From: Bacteriovoracales bacterium
Lineage (GTDB): Bacteria > Bdellovibrionota > Bacteriovoracia > Bacteriovoracales > Bacteriovoracaceae
NCBI GenBank assembly: GCA_030149295.1
Contig: JASBRV010000102.1
Span: 62,001-126,000 of the forward strand
Length of the DNA stretch: 64,000 bases
Direction of reading: 5' to 3'
Below the pieces are notes generated by a model. The model was not told where the DNA came from. It saw nothing but the letters and a program-made list of their open reading frames with translations, and did no database searches. The position numbers were made by a program, and so were the translations under genes. This document shows positions 17,230 through 25,526 of the stretch, piece by piece. Each line of letters begins with the position of its first letter. Positions within the stretch are counted from its first letter, which is position 1.

Positions 17230-18047
17230 AAATCACTCAAATTTTTCCTTACAAGGCCATGCTCCCCTTTACCCAAAATGTTGCCGGAAAAGACATCAGC
17301 AACAAAGAGGGAGCCCTTGTTCAAATAGATGGTAAATATCTCGTGGATCTATCTCCCTTCCCAGGTTTTAGCACTTATTTACCAAAAAAGGTCACTGCTT
17401 CTTTTTTTCATCAATTTCCAAAATTACAAAAAAAAAGCCCATGGGAAGTGAAAAACCCTCACCATGCCTTTGCTCTTTTTCAACTTGAATGTCAAAAAAA
17501 GAAACTCATTACAGAACGATTTGATCAAATTCCCTGTCATTTATTTTCTTCTCAGGCCTTTTGCAAAAAGGGCCGTCACAAAGGACTGGTGAAGACAAAA
17601 ATCAAACCCGAAAACTTTCTACAAATCATTAGGGTAATCAAAAAATCACCCGAGGCTAAATTTCGACTCGATGGAAATGCTCAATTCACTCTTCGCCAAT
17701 ACCTTCTCCTTGAAAAAGAACTGTGGCCACTTCGCCATAGAATTGACTTCTTAGAGGAACCCCTAAAGAATTTTACTGACTACAAACATGTCAATCTCCC
17801 TTATGCTCATGAAGAACATCTTCAAAGTTTTTTAAAAAATGGGAGTGAGGCGAGCGCGGTGGTGATCAAGCCTTCGCAACAAGGTCTATTTTTATTGAAG
17901 AATCTTAAGGCAACGAGAGTCATATTAAGCAGTGCCTTTGAAACCCCGCCAGCACTTCATGCACTCTATGTTTTGGCAAAAAAAAATACCCCTGAAGCAC
18001 ATGGCCTAGGGGCATTTCTAAATTTTGATGATCTTATTTGGAATTAG
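17226..18047 (+). CDS. menC: o-Succinylbenzoate synthase
   Basis: A divergent, short (273 residues) enolase-superfamily enzyme that dehydrates SHCHC to o-succinylbenzoate. The catalytic lysine lies in LVKTKIK near residue 121. Metal ligands appear as Asp in FRLDGNAQ near 148 and the Glu-Glu of DFLEEPL near 178. AVVIKPSQQG near 215 supplies the second catalytic lysine. SSAFE near 239 completes the active site. The family is highly divergent in sequence and is often identified by context, and the men context here is strong. It is last in the five-gene men array and overlaps a convergent gene by four bases. Confidence 0.9.
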   Translation: MKITQIFPYKAMLPFTQNVAGKDISNKEGALVQIDGKYLVDLSPFPGFSTYLPKKVTASFFHQFPKLQKKSPWEVKNPHHAFALFQLECQKKKLITERFDQIPCHLFSSQAFCKKGRHKGLVKTKIKPENFLQIIRVIKKSPEAKFRLDGNAQFTLRQYLLLEKELWPLRHRIDFLEEPLKNFTDYKHVNLPYAHEEHLQSFLKNGSEASAVVIKPSQQGLFLLKNLKATRVILSSAFETPPALHALYVLAKKNTPEAHGLGAFLNFDDLIWN

Positions 18048-18823
18048 AACTTAAGTATTTCACCACTTCCCGTAACGTGAAAAGATTCACTACTAGTGAT
18101 ATCTCTAAATACGGAAGAAGCTTTATAGTCAATGTTGATGGTCGCACCAGCATTAGGGTCATCTAATGAACCACGATTAGAGATGGTCTCTAATTCACTA
18201 GAAGCATCAAATTGAAAACCCCAGCTAACTGCGACGTTTGAAGCCTTAACGGTTACACCTGTTAAGTATTGACCTTTATTATTAAACTGACCACCGTGCT
18301 GAAAATAGACTGTGTAGTCAAAAGAGATAACTTTTGATCCAAAGCCATTTTTATATTCTACCCGGTAGCGTGCTGCTTTTGGTGCACTCCAATTACTCAT
18401 TTGAGAAAAAGAAGCTCTTGGATCTTCTGTGACCGGAAGAACACTGATGGGTTTTGCCATGTTGACATTAACAACAGGACGACCTTTTTTTACGATTTCC
18501 CAAACTTTGGTACCAAAAGCAATCAGCTTTTCGAGGTTCATAATCCAAGTACCCAAGTCTTTTGCGAAAGCCTGTGCATTACTTTTGTAGGCCAGAGAAG
18601 GGCTAAATTGTGTAAAGGAATTATCCTCAATAACCATTGGGTCTTCTAATTGAGTCACAGTGACGGCCTCAATTTGAAAGTAAGGGTCCTCTGCGAGAAG
18701 TTGATCAAACTTTTGATTTTTTTGGTTTTTTTCTGTCTGAGTGAAAGAAAGATTTCTTACCTCAAGTGCCCAATTCGACGTGCTGAAACATGCGAGTAGT
18801 AAAAGAATTAGTAAATTTTTCAT
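18044..18823 (-). CDS. Secreted protein, unknown
   Basis: The start at 18823 has a strong AGGGGGAG site and begins a clear signal peptide ending near Asn-Trp-Ala-Leu (residue 20). An upstream ATG at 18877 lacks both. The 259-residue mature protein is rich in Asn, Ser and Thr and in predicted strands. Its C-terminal half (from RYRVEYKNGFGSKVISFDYT) looks like a beta-sandwich or barrel. No family is recognised. Similar proteins in predatory bacteria are uncharacterised. It is divergent from the 607-residue secreted protein. Confidence 0.7.
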   Translation of the reverse strand: MKNLLILLLLACFSTSNWALEVRNLSFTQTEKNQKNQKFDQLLAEDPYFQIEAVTVTQLEDPMVIEDNSFTQFSPSLAYKSNAQAFAKDLGTWIMNLEKLIAFGTKVWEIVKKGRPVVNVNMAKPISVLPVTEDPRASFSQMSNWSAPKAARYRVEYKNGFGSKVISFDYTVYFQHGGQFNNKGQYLTGVTVKASNVAVSWGFQFDASSELETISNRGSLDDPNAGATINIDYKASSVFRDITSSESFHVTGSGEILKF

Positions 18824-18907
18824 TGGGCTCCCCCTTGCCAAAGTTTGTGCCTGAACCCTTTGTAGGAATATCCACACCTACCGTCAACTAAAATGCTCTG
18901 ACTTTTT

Positions 18908-18933
18908 AATGTTTAACTAATTCTTAACATTAG
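18908..18933. repeat. Inverted repeat in a divergent intergenic region
   Basis: TAATGTT at 18908-18914 pairs with AACATTA at 18927-18933. Two more pairs form if one T is bulged. The 193-base spacer (18824-19016) between two divergent secreted-protein genes holds no other clear element. A TATAAA at about 18979 could be a -10 for the plus gene. Confidence 0.35.
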
Positions 18934-19016
18934 CTGGGGCTTAATAAACCTTGCTTAAGTGCTTGGAATTATGAAGTTATAAAAGATATACACCCTCTTT
19001 TGATGCATCGCGCTTC

Positions 19017-20840
19017 ATGATAAAAAAGCTCATGTTTAAAACAAGCCTTTTGGCCTTTCTCCTTTGTTTTTCAACTTTTGCCAACGGACCTCTATCCGCT
19101 TTGGCCCAAGGTCTAGGGCAGCTCACCCAAGGACTCAGTGAAATCAACCTTGAAAGTGAAGCTCTGGGTATAGATCAAGGAATAATTGCGGGTGCTGTTA
19201 TAAGTCTTTCAAGACAAGTAGAGAAAAACCCATTTCCGACAGGGAAACATGATCAATTTCTTGTGAAAGACCATATGAAACTAGGTTACCAATTGGGCGC
19301 TGGTTATATTGTCAGTGGCATTGCGAGCTACGTTCAAGAATGGACTCTCGTTTATCCAGTAGCAACGAGCACTAGAGGAAGTTTAAGTCGTGCCTTTTTG
19401 GTGGACTTATTTTTACCTCTTAGGATTAACAAGCTAGAAGAAGATGCCATACATCGCGGATTACCAAAAGACTATACACTGATTAGAGAGGCCTCTTTAC
19501 AAGGTCATGGCCGTATCAAAATTGGGGGGAGCGTTCCGTTGACACTTGGCCTAAAAGGAAAAGCCGGAAGAGTTTCCCTCAATAAGAATCTCATCAAAAG
19601 GCACCCTAATAAAGGTGTCTCTGTTATGAGAGAAGTTGGTGCTCATTACGAACTTGCTAGTGAAATTTGGATGAATTTTTTCTTCTTCGATTTACCTATC
19701 TCGGATTCAAGCTATCACAATGGCAGTTTAACCCGAGTTTATTTAAAAATACCGGAACGTGATTGGAAAACCAAAGGAATGCGAGATCTCGCCCTATCAC
19801 TACTCAATGGACAAGCGAATGAGGAACTAGAAAATCTTTTAAAAGAAAAGGCTATTTCAAGAAAGATCGAATCCCGCTTCAATCAAACGACTACCGATTT
19901 AACCTTTCTCGCTCTTTTTAATAGAGACACGCTCACAAGAGAGGATACAATTGAGCAGAGTCTTTATCGGGAAAATGGACAAGTCGACCTTGAGAAATGG
20001 TGGGTCTATCAAGATCGTCACTCACAAGATTGGACAACAGTTGTTGAGAGTGAAGAACTTAAATCCCATGTTTTCCTTGAAGGGAAATGGCAAGACATTG
20101 GACTTATTGATCCCCTATTAACCCTCAATATATTCATTAATGATTATGAAACGGATCAAATAGAGTACCAAAAGAACTATTTCCCTCTTCTTGATCAATT
20201 CAAGGAGAATACCGAACTCTTAAAAAAGACTAATGTTTCTTCTCATTTTAGAGAAAGACCCCATTCTCTTACCCAACTTATTTTCACTTTTGATCAACAG
20301 AAACTAGAACAGCTATTGTTACTTAATGAAGAGGACTGGTTTAAGGCCTTAAAAGATGTCACAGGAAAGGATGAAAGTTTTTGGCGTCAAACAGCAAGAA
20401 CTGGATTTCATGGTAGAGACAGAAGGCGCATGCGCCAAAACAGGATAACCCTCCATGATCTTGAACTAGCAAAAAAGGCCATGGCGATTTTAAGACTGTG
20501 GAAGAAAGCAAATCGATTAAGTAAAAATAAAGATATAGGTTCTCAAACCGCCGCTTACCGCACACTTGGTTGGGCCATGCGCAGAAGTTTACTTATCGGC
20601 AGAGGAACTTGGAATACCATTATTTTACAGGCCATGATGAAAATGGTGGCGCCCACGAAAAAGATTCTTTCGGTCTCATTGCCGCCAACAAATCACATTT
20701 TAGAATCTAAGAATATCATCCTTAGAACAAGTAGTGGCATCGATTACGAAAAATCTTTGACTTACTTGCGACCAAGAAACAATATACTCCTAGAAGATCC
20801 TAGCGAGATTTATCACCACTTTCGCCTACTTTCCCCTTGA
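19017..20840 (+). CDS. Large secreted protein, unknown
   Basis: A 607-residue product with a signal peptide (residues 1-22, cleavage near Thr-Phe-Ala-Asn). The first half, to about residue 280, alternates strands and glycines (for example GHGRIKIGGSVPLTLGLKGKAG) in a barrel-like manner. The second half is helical and charged, with an Arg-rich segment RDRRRMRQNR near residue 465 and a Trp-containing helix after it. No domain is recognised. Its stop codon lies inside the -35 box of the lexA promoter. The ribosome site is weak, and an ATG at 19032 is an alternative start. Confidence 0.7.
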   Translation: MIKKLMFKTSLLAFLLCFSTFANGPLSALAQGLGQLTQGLSEINLESEALGIDQGIIAGAVISLSRQVEKNPFPTGKHDQFLVKDHMKLGYQLGAGYIVSGIASYVQEWTLVYPVATSTRGSLSRAFLVDLFLPLRINKLEEDAIHRGLPKDYTLIREASLQGHGRIKIGGSVPLTLGLKGKAGRVSLNKNLIKRHPNKGVSVMREVGAHYELASEIWMNFFFFDLPISDSSYHNGSLTRVYLKIPERDWKTKGMRDLALSLLNGQANEELENLLKEKAISRKIESRFNQTTTDLTFLALFNRDTLTREDTIEQSLYRENGQVDLEKWWVYQDRHSQDWTTVVESEELKSHVFLEGKWQDIGLIDPLLTLNIFINDYETDQIEYQKNYFPLLDQFKENTELLKKTNVSSHFRERPHSLTQLIFTFDQQKLEQLLLLNEEDWFKALKDVTGKDESFWRQTARTGFHGRDRRRMRQNRITLHDLELAKKAMAILRLWKKANRLSKNKDIGSQTAAYRTLGWAMRRSLLIGRGTWNTIILQAMMKMVAPTKKILSVSLPPTNHILESKNIILRTSSGIDYEKSLTYLRPRNNILLEDPSEIYHHFRLLSP

Positions 20841-20866
20841 CTTACGCAAATCTTACGCCATAATTA
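20837..20866 (+). promoter_or_regulatory. Predicted lexA promoter, possibly leaderless
   Basis: TTGACT (20837-20842, five of six consensus bases) overlaps the stop of the preceding gene. A weak -10 TAATTA (20861-20866) follows an 18-base spacer. Transcription from it would begin at or next to the ATG at 20871. There is no Shine-Dalgarno, so lexA may be translated from a leaderless message. Confidence 0.5.
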
Positions 20867-20874
20867 AATTATGG
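20842..20874. promoter_or_regulatory. Candidate LexA operator: tandem TTACGC plus 17-base palindrome
   Basis: TTACGC occurs at 20842-20847 and 20853-20858, exactly 11 bases apart, giving TTAC-N7-TTAC. A perfect palindrome, CCATAATT-A-AATTATGG, spans 20858-20874 and covers the start codon. LexA in alphaproteobacteria binds a direct repeat of the form GTTC-N7-GTTC, and Bdellovibrio LexA is reported to use TTAC half-sites in an inverted repeat. Either element could be the autoregulatory site. Confidence 0.45.
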
Positions 20875-21491
20875 GATTAACTAAAAAACAACACGAAGTC
20901 TTTCAATATATAAAATCATACACTCTTGAAAAGGGTTATTCACCCACTCAAAAAGAGATAAAGGAACATTTTCAACTCAAGTCTTTTGGCTCAGTTCAGC
21001 GCTACCTTAAGTACCTCAAAGATGCTGGACTGCTCACAACAGATTGGAATGCCAAACGCGGTCTCACTCTTTTAGAAGAGGAAAAGAAGTCTACGGCCAA
21101 TGAAAATGAATATGAAATTCCCCTCCTTGGAGATGTCGCGGCAGGGAACCCTATTGAGGCCATCGAAAACCCTAGTGAGACCATTTTTATCCCCACTTAC
21201 CTAACACCAAAAAAGGGTCAACACTTTGCTCTTAGGGTTTGTGGCGAGTCGATGATTGAAGATGGCATTCTCGATGGGGATATTGCTATTTTACGCCAAG
21301 TACAAGCAGCTTCTGTAGGAGAAACCATTGTCGCAGTTGTTGATGGCGAGGCGACACTAAAAAAGTTTTATCAAAAAAAGAATGTCATAGAACTTCATCC
21401 TGCCAATAAAACGATGAGTCCCATAAAAGTAACAAGGGATCAAGATTGTAAAATTGTTGGTAAACTCATTGGTCTGTTTCGCCAATACTGA
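20871..21491 (+). CDS. lexA: LexA repressor
   Basis: The 206-residue SOS repressor has a winged-helix N-terminal domain (LTKKQHEVFQYIKSY, then PTQKEIKEHFQLKSFGSVQRYL) and a self-cleaving S24 peptidase domain. The cleavage bond is Ala91-Gly92 in GDVAAGNP. Ser127 (CGESM) and Lys164 (ATLKKFY) form the dyad, with the same 37-residue spacing as in Escherichia coli. The recognition helix (KSFGSVQRYL) differs from the usual SSNAAEEHL, in line with a different operator. dinB follows after 15 bases, then menE and menH, so LexA may co-regulate them. Confidence 0.96.
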   Translation: MGLTKKQHEVFQYIKSYTLEKGYSPTQKEIKEHFQLKSFGSVQRYLKYLKDAGLLTTDWNAKRGLTLLEEEKKSTANENEYEIPLLGDVAAGNPIEAIENPSETIFIPTYLTPKKGQHFALRVCGESMIEDGILDGDIAILRQVQAASVGETIVAVVDGEATLKKFYQKKNVIELHPANKTMSPIKVTRDQDCKIVGKLIGLFRQY

Positions 21492-21506
21492 AACTAATGG
21501 TTCATC

Positions 21507-22721
21507 ATGGGAGCTATTCAAAAAACTCAATACAACAATCTTAGCTTCTATCAAAAACTCATAAAAGATATTCCCTCAAAAACACTCAAAAGAAAAATTA
21601 TCCATGTTGATATGGACTGTTTCTATGCCGCTGTAGAGGAACACGACAACCCTTCTCTCAAAGGAAAACCTATTGCTGTCGGTGGCTCACCCAGTGGTCG
21701 AGGCGTTCTTTGCACGGCTAATTATCAGGCAAGAAAGTTTGGGGTGAGATCGGCCATGAGCTCAGCGCAAGCCTTGCGACTCTGTCCTCAACTTATCTTT
21801 ATTAAGCCCAGAAGTAAGCGCTACAAAGAATTTTCTCAAATGATTAGAGAAGTCTTTCTAGAATTCACCTCGAAAATAGAGCCCCTTTCACTCGATGAAG
21901 CTTATCTTGACGTTACAGACTGTTCCAAACACTATGGATCAGCAACTCTGATTGCCAAGGAAATTAAGAGGCTCATAAAAGAGCGCAGCGGTCTCACTGC
22001 AAGTGCAGGAGTTGCTCCGAATAAGTTCTTGGCCAAAATAGCCAGTGACTGGAAGAAACCAGATGGTCTCTTTGTCATAGGCCCTGAAGAGGCGATGAGT
22101 TTTTCCCTCCAATTACCTTTATCTAAAGTACCAGGAATCGGGCCGGTCTCTGCCAAAAACCTAGAGGCTCATGGTCTAAAAACTCTCAAAGACATCCAAG
22201 ATAAACCACTTGCTTGGCTTGAGGGGCGCTTAGGAAAAACTGGCCTTTCTCTTTTAAGAAAAAGCTACGGATTAGACTTTAAAGAAGTTTGCCAAAGGGG
22301 ACAGACAAAGAGCTTAAGCACTGAAGAAACTTATCATCAAGATCTGACAAGTTTCGCTCAAATAGAGGAAAGAATTCCTTTTCTTATTGAAGAGGTGCTT
22401 GAACGTGCGTCTCATTATTATCAAAAAAGACCACACTCTCCTGAGCCCATTAAATTCTTTATTAAAACAAAGACCTGTGAATTTAAAACCCATACCCATG
22501 AAGTGATGCTTAAAAATATCAATTTGGGGCTCGATCCAAAAATTTTAGCCCAGGAAGGGAATAGATACTTCGATGATCTATTAAAACACTGTATGCCACT
22601 CTTTAGACAAACCTATGAAAAGAGTGATTGTAAGCCCTTGCGTCTTTTAGGTGTCGGTTTTAGACTTGGAGTCAGCCCTAGCTATGAATTAGAAAGACTA
22701 GGCCAACTAAGGCTAATTTAG
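21507..22721 (+). CDS. dinB: DNA polymerase IV (Y family)
   Basis: The 404-residue translesion polymerase has IIHVDMDCFYAAVEE near residue 31 (first metal Asp), SLDEAYLDVT near 128 (the second catalytic Asp-Glu), SAGVAPNKFLAKIASDWKKPDG near 165, and the helix-hairpin-helix VPGIGPVSAKNLEAHGLKTL near 208. A little-finger domain follows. No obvious beta-clamp peptide is seen at the extreme C-terminus. The first about 28 residues precede the catalytic domain and could be removed if a later start is used. It is likely co-transcribed with lexA and so SOS-induced. Confidence 0.94.
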   Translation: MGAIQKTQYNNLSFYQKLIKDIPSKTLKRKIIHVDMDCFYAAVEEHDNPSLKGKPIAVGGSPSGRGVLCTANYQARKFGVRSAMSSAQALRLCPQLIFIKPRSKRYKEFSQMIREVFLEFTSKIEPLSLDEAYLDVTDCSKHYGSATLIAKEIKRLIKERSGLTASAGVAPNKFLAKIASDWKKPDGLFVIGPEEAMSFSLQLPLSKVPGIGPVSAKNLEAHGLKTLKDIQDKPLAWLEGRLGKTGLSLLRKSYGLDFKEVCQRGQTKSLSTEETYHQDLTSFAQIEERIPFLIEEVLERASHYYQKRPHSPEPIKFFIKTKTCEFKTHTHEVMLKNINLGLDPKILAQEGNRYFDDLLKHCMPLFRQTYEKSDCKPLRLLGVGFRLGVSPSYELERLGQLRLI

Positions 22722-23890
22722 TGGACATTGCTTCACATTCAAAATGGCACTCCCTTGAAGTTCCTAACTCCCTTGATTCCAAGGCACGCGACGTTTTTTG
22801 GAATAAGTTTAAGGAGAGTCTAGAAAGTGGCAAAAGCACTCTTATTACCAATTCAAAGATTCACTCAAATGATCTAATCTCAAAGCGTCTTGCTAAACTT
22901 CCTTCATTAGAGCATGCCTCTTGCGCTTTTTTTACAAGTGGATCAACAGGACGGCCTAAGGTTGTCATTCATCATTTTGAATCCCTACTTGCAAGTGCTA
23001 CTAAGAGCACCGAGATCATAAGAAACTACAAAAAGCCCACCATGCGTTTTTTAAGCGCCCTTCCCTGGTTTCATGTGGGTGGCTTCCTCAATTTAATTAG
23101 AGAAAATATCCTCAATCAAGAACTCATAACAGGACCAACCTCTGAATTATTTCCTTTACTCAAAGAGGGAGATGTCTTTGTTGGCGTGCCGACCCAGCTT
23201 CATGATCTCCTTACTAAGGTTTCTGACATTCCACCTGTAACTTTTTATTGCGGTGGAGGCAGTGTAACCAAAGAATATTACCCTATGGCAAAGAGCAAGA
23301 TGATTCATCTTATTGCAACCTATGGTCAAACGGAAAGTGCGGGTGCCATCCTTTATCGTGATCCCGATATAGAAAAAACCTTTGCCATGAATGATGTTAC
23401 CGTCACCATTACCGATGGTTTACTTAGCTACGAGACAAAAAGATTAGCTCATTCGGTTTTAAGTGACAGGGGACTTCAGACTCTCAAGTCCCCTTATACA
23501 ACCCAGGATCTCGCTAAAAAAATTGATGACCACATCGAAATTCTCGGTCGAAATGATGACATCATCATTTGTGGGGGAGAGAATATTTCAAAGGTTTTTC
23601 TCAAAAAAGAGCTAGAAAAAATTTTTGATACACCGGTTATTCTTTTGGTCTTACCCGATCACCGACTCGGCCAAATGGCCATTGCTTTTATTCAATCTCC
23701 CTTTGCCACCATTGAAAAGAAAGTTAAAGACAAGAAAGATCATCCACTCTTTAAGGACTCTTTACAAAGACCACGCTTCTTGATGGAACTTCCCAAAACC
23801 CTTGGAATAAAACCCTCTTTTGAAGAATTAAAAAGACATTTTGAAGAGAGTCCCTATAAATTGAAAACTGGTGGTGAAAAAAGCTTATGA
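22721..23890 (+). CDS. menE: o-Succinylbenzoate-CoA ligase
   Basis: The 389-residue ANL-family acyl-CoA ligase starts at a GTG that shares a base with the dinB TAG. The phosphate loop is FFTSGSTGRPKVVIHH near residue 67, the A5 motif is TYGQTESAG near 205, and the A7/hinge region is LGRNDDIIICGGENISK near 274. It is short for an acyl-CoA synthetase, and MenE enzymes are characteristically compact. It activates o-succinylbenzoate for MenB. menH follows with a four-base overlap. Its separation from the main men run by SOS genes is unusual. Confidence 0.88.
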   Translation: MDIASHSKWHSLEVPNSLDSKARDVFWNKFKESLESGKSTLITNSKIHSNDLISKRLAKLPSLEHASCAFFTSGSTGRPKVVIHHFESLLASATKSTEIIRNYKKPTMRFLSALPWFHVGGFLNLIRENILNQELITGPTSELFPLLKEGDVFVGVPTQLHDLLTKVSDIPPVTFYCGGGSVTKEYYPMAKSKMIHLIATYGQTESAGAILYRDPDIEKTFAMNDVTVTITDGLLSYETKRLAHSVLSDRGLQTLKSPYTTQDLAKKIDDHIEILGRNDDIIICGGENISKVFLKKELEKIFDTPVILLVLPDHRLGQMAIAFIQSPFATIEKKVKDKKDHPLFKDSLQRPRFLMELPKTLGIKPSFEELKRHFEESPYKLKTGGEKSL

Positions 23891-24558
23891 GCCAAAATAC
23901 TCTCTTTTTTTATCCCGGTTTCATGGGTAATTGCGATGAACTGTCCTTTTTAAAAGGCCATTATGAAACGATTGGTGTGGACCTCACTCAACAACAAATT
24001 TCCAATGAGATAAAAGATGCCCATCATTACGCTTATAGTATGGGAGGAAGACTTCTCTTGAGAGAGCTCTCCCAAAAACCCATTGAAGGAAGGCTGCTAG
24101 TCTTAGAAAGCGTTGGGCTTTTTAACGAACTAGATCCCCACAAATTGGCTGAGCGGAGAAAACTTGATAATAAAAGGGCTCAGGCCATCATCAATGATTT
24201 TCCCTCTTTTTTGGAAAAATGGTATTCAGCCCCGATGTGGAATTTTAATAAAGAAGAAAAGACCAATAAAATCAAACAACAATTAAAGCTTTTTAATGAT
24301 AAAAAAGATCAATTGGCTAAAACTATAATCTCTTACTCCCCCAGCAACGTCCAAATCCCCCAAGACCTAGGCGCTATTTTTGGTCGCTTTAATAAGGTGA
24401 TCTTTCTCTATGGGGAAAGGGATGAAAAATACGCGAAAATCGCACAAAGATTAAAAATGGAGTATCCACAAGTCCTCGTCATCTCCTTTCCAGACTTAGG
24501 TCACAATATCCACTTCCAAAGGCCTGAGCTTATTACCGAGACTCTCTTAAAGGCCTAA
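23887..24558 (+). CDS. menH: SHCHC synthase (MenH-like alpha/beta hydrolase)
   Basis: A 223-residue alpha/beta hydrolase. The nucleophile elbow YSMGGRLLLREL near residue 51 is the MenH form of Gly-x-Ser-x-Gly, FLYGERDEKY near 177 carries the acid, and DLGHNIHFQRPE near 200 holds the catalytic His. MenH removes pyruvate from SEPHCHC to give SHCHC, the MenC substrate. The last four bases of menE overlap its ATG. Substrate assignment rests on the motifs together with the men context. Confidence 0.85.
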   Translation: MSQNTLFFYPGFMGNCDELSFLKGHYETIGVDLTQQQISNEIKDAHHYAYSMGGRLLLRELSQKPIEGRLLVLESVGLFNELDPHKLAERRKLDNKRAQAIINDFPSFLEKWYSAPMWNFNKEEKTNKIKQQLKLFNDKKDQLAKTIISYSPSNVQIPQDLGAIFGRFNKVIFLYGERDEKYAKIAQRLKMEYPQVLVISFPDLGHNIHFQRPELITETLLKA

Positions 24559-24600
24559 CACAAGTAAATGTGGTCGGCCCTTATGAGAAATAATAAAAGC

Positions 24601-24633
24601 AAAAAAAAAAGGGCCACTCTAGGACCCTTTTTT
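24601..24633. terminator. Bidirectional intrinsic terminator between menH and a convergent gene
   Basis: A run of ten A, GGGCC, a short ACTCTA loop, GGACCC and a run of T form a stem with U-tracts on both strands (A on the left, T on the right). It can end the lexA-dinB-menE-menH message rightward and the gene at 24637-25413 leftward. It is the only convergent junction in the window with an obvious terminator of its own. Confidence 0.85.
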
Positions 24634-24636
24634 ATT

Positions 24637-25413
24637 CTAATTTTTTTTCTTCTTCTTTTTCTTTTTCACAGGCTTTTTCTTTCTCATTTTCGCCAAGGCA
24701 AAAACCGCTCCCCCTGCAAGTGCGATATAAATGAGATAATCAGTGGCATCTGCCCCACCGCTTCCCTTTTTCTTATTCTTTTGATTATCGATTCCATAGA
24801 GCCTTTGATTGTCGGGAATTTCCACTCGATCCAAAATATCCCCAGTCTGTTGACCACCGGCCAAGCCAAAATCACTGGGGTTAACGGCCTTTTGGCGAAA
24901 GACTTTTAAGGTTTGAATGATTTTATCAAAGAGATCTTGATAAGCATCGTAATGATCTTTTGCCACTGAAAAGGTCACCGCAATTCCCAAATCCGCTTTG
25001 ACTGTCGCCATATAGCGGGTATAAAAGCCTGGCACTTCCGAGGCAAGGTGAAGAGAGTCCACCCAATTCTGTCCATTGACCTGACTCATTTTAGTATACT
25101 TCGCTTCGGAAACCTGTGTCTTGCCTCCGGGTAGGTTAAATGTCTTAGGCTTTTTTAAGTAGGCTTGATACTGGGCAAGGTCATCTTGTTTGCCACGTAT
25201 CTTTGCCGCCAAAATAATAATGGCTTCTTTTTTTCTTTGTTTATTCTCACTTTGGCAAACCCACTCCGTTCCCTCAAGTGCACATTCCCAACCGGGGGGC
25301 AATTGAAATTCACAGTACTGAGAGGTAAAGGTTTTTCCTCCTACTGCCAACAAAGGAGCGCTTAGAAATAAACAAAAGAGTAACCATAATCGTTTTTTAA
25401 GAGAAAGCATCAT
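24637..25413 (-). CDS. Periplasmic protein with C-terminal membrane anchor and poly-lysine tail
   Basis: 258 residues. A signal peptide ends near Leu-Leu-Ala (residue 23). A compact domain (about residues 28-180) starts with TSQYCEFQLPPGWEC and contains a cysteine trio that could form a disulfide. A low-complexity linker (KKKGSGG) precedes one transmembrane helix at about 227-242. The last 16 residues are almost all lysine. The layout resembles tail-anchored inner-membrane proteins facing the periplasm with a strongly positive cytoplasmic end. The coding A-run at 24640-24672 is prone to slippage. No family is recognised. Confidence 0.7.
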   Translation of the reverse strand: MMLSLKKRLWLLFCLFLSAPLLAVGGKTFTSQYCEFQLPPGWECALEGTEWVCQSENKQRKKEAIIILAAKIRGKQDDLAQYQAYLKKPKTFNLPGGKTQVSEAKYTKMSQVNGQNWVDSLHLASEVPGFYTRYMATVKADLGIAVTFSVAKDHYDAYQDLFDKIIQTLKVFRQKAVNPSDFGLAGGQQTGDILDRVEIPDNQRLYGIDNQKNKKKGSGGADATDYLIYIALAGGAVFALAKMRKKKPVKKKKKKKKN

Positions 25414-25526
25414 TTCCCTACCTTAGAAGTTGAATCATTAACTTTATTTAATTTTAACTGAGGATAAGAAAACTACAAGACTGAATTTTAAGCACTTATC
25501 ATAAAAAGCAAGATCAAAAGAGTCGG

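Noticed and set aside
24568-24909. Plus-strand 113-codon frame after menH
   Set aside because: It runs through the terminator hairpin and lies antisense to the well-supported gene at 24637-25413, and its Lys/Phe runs are the mirror of the A-rich tail.
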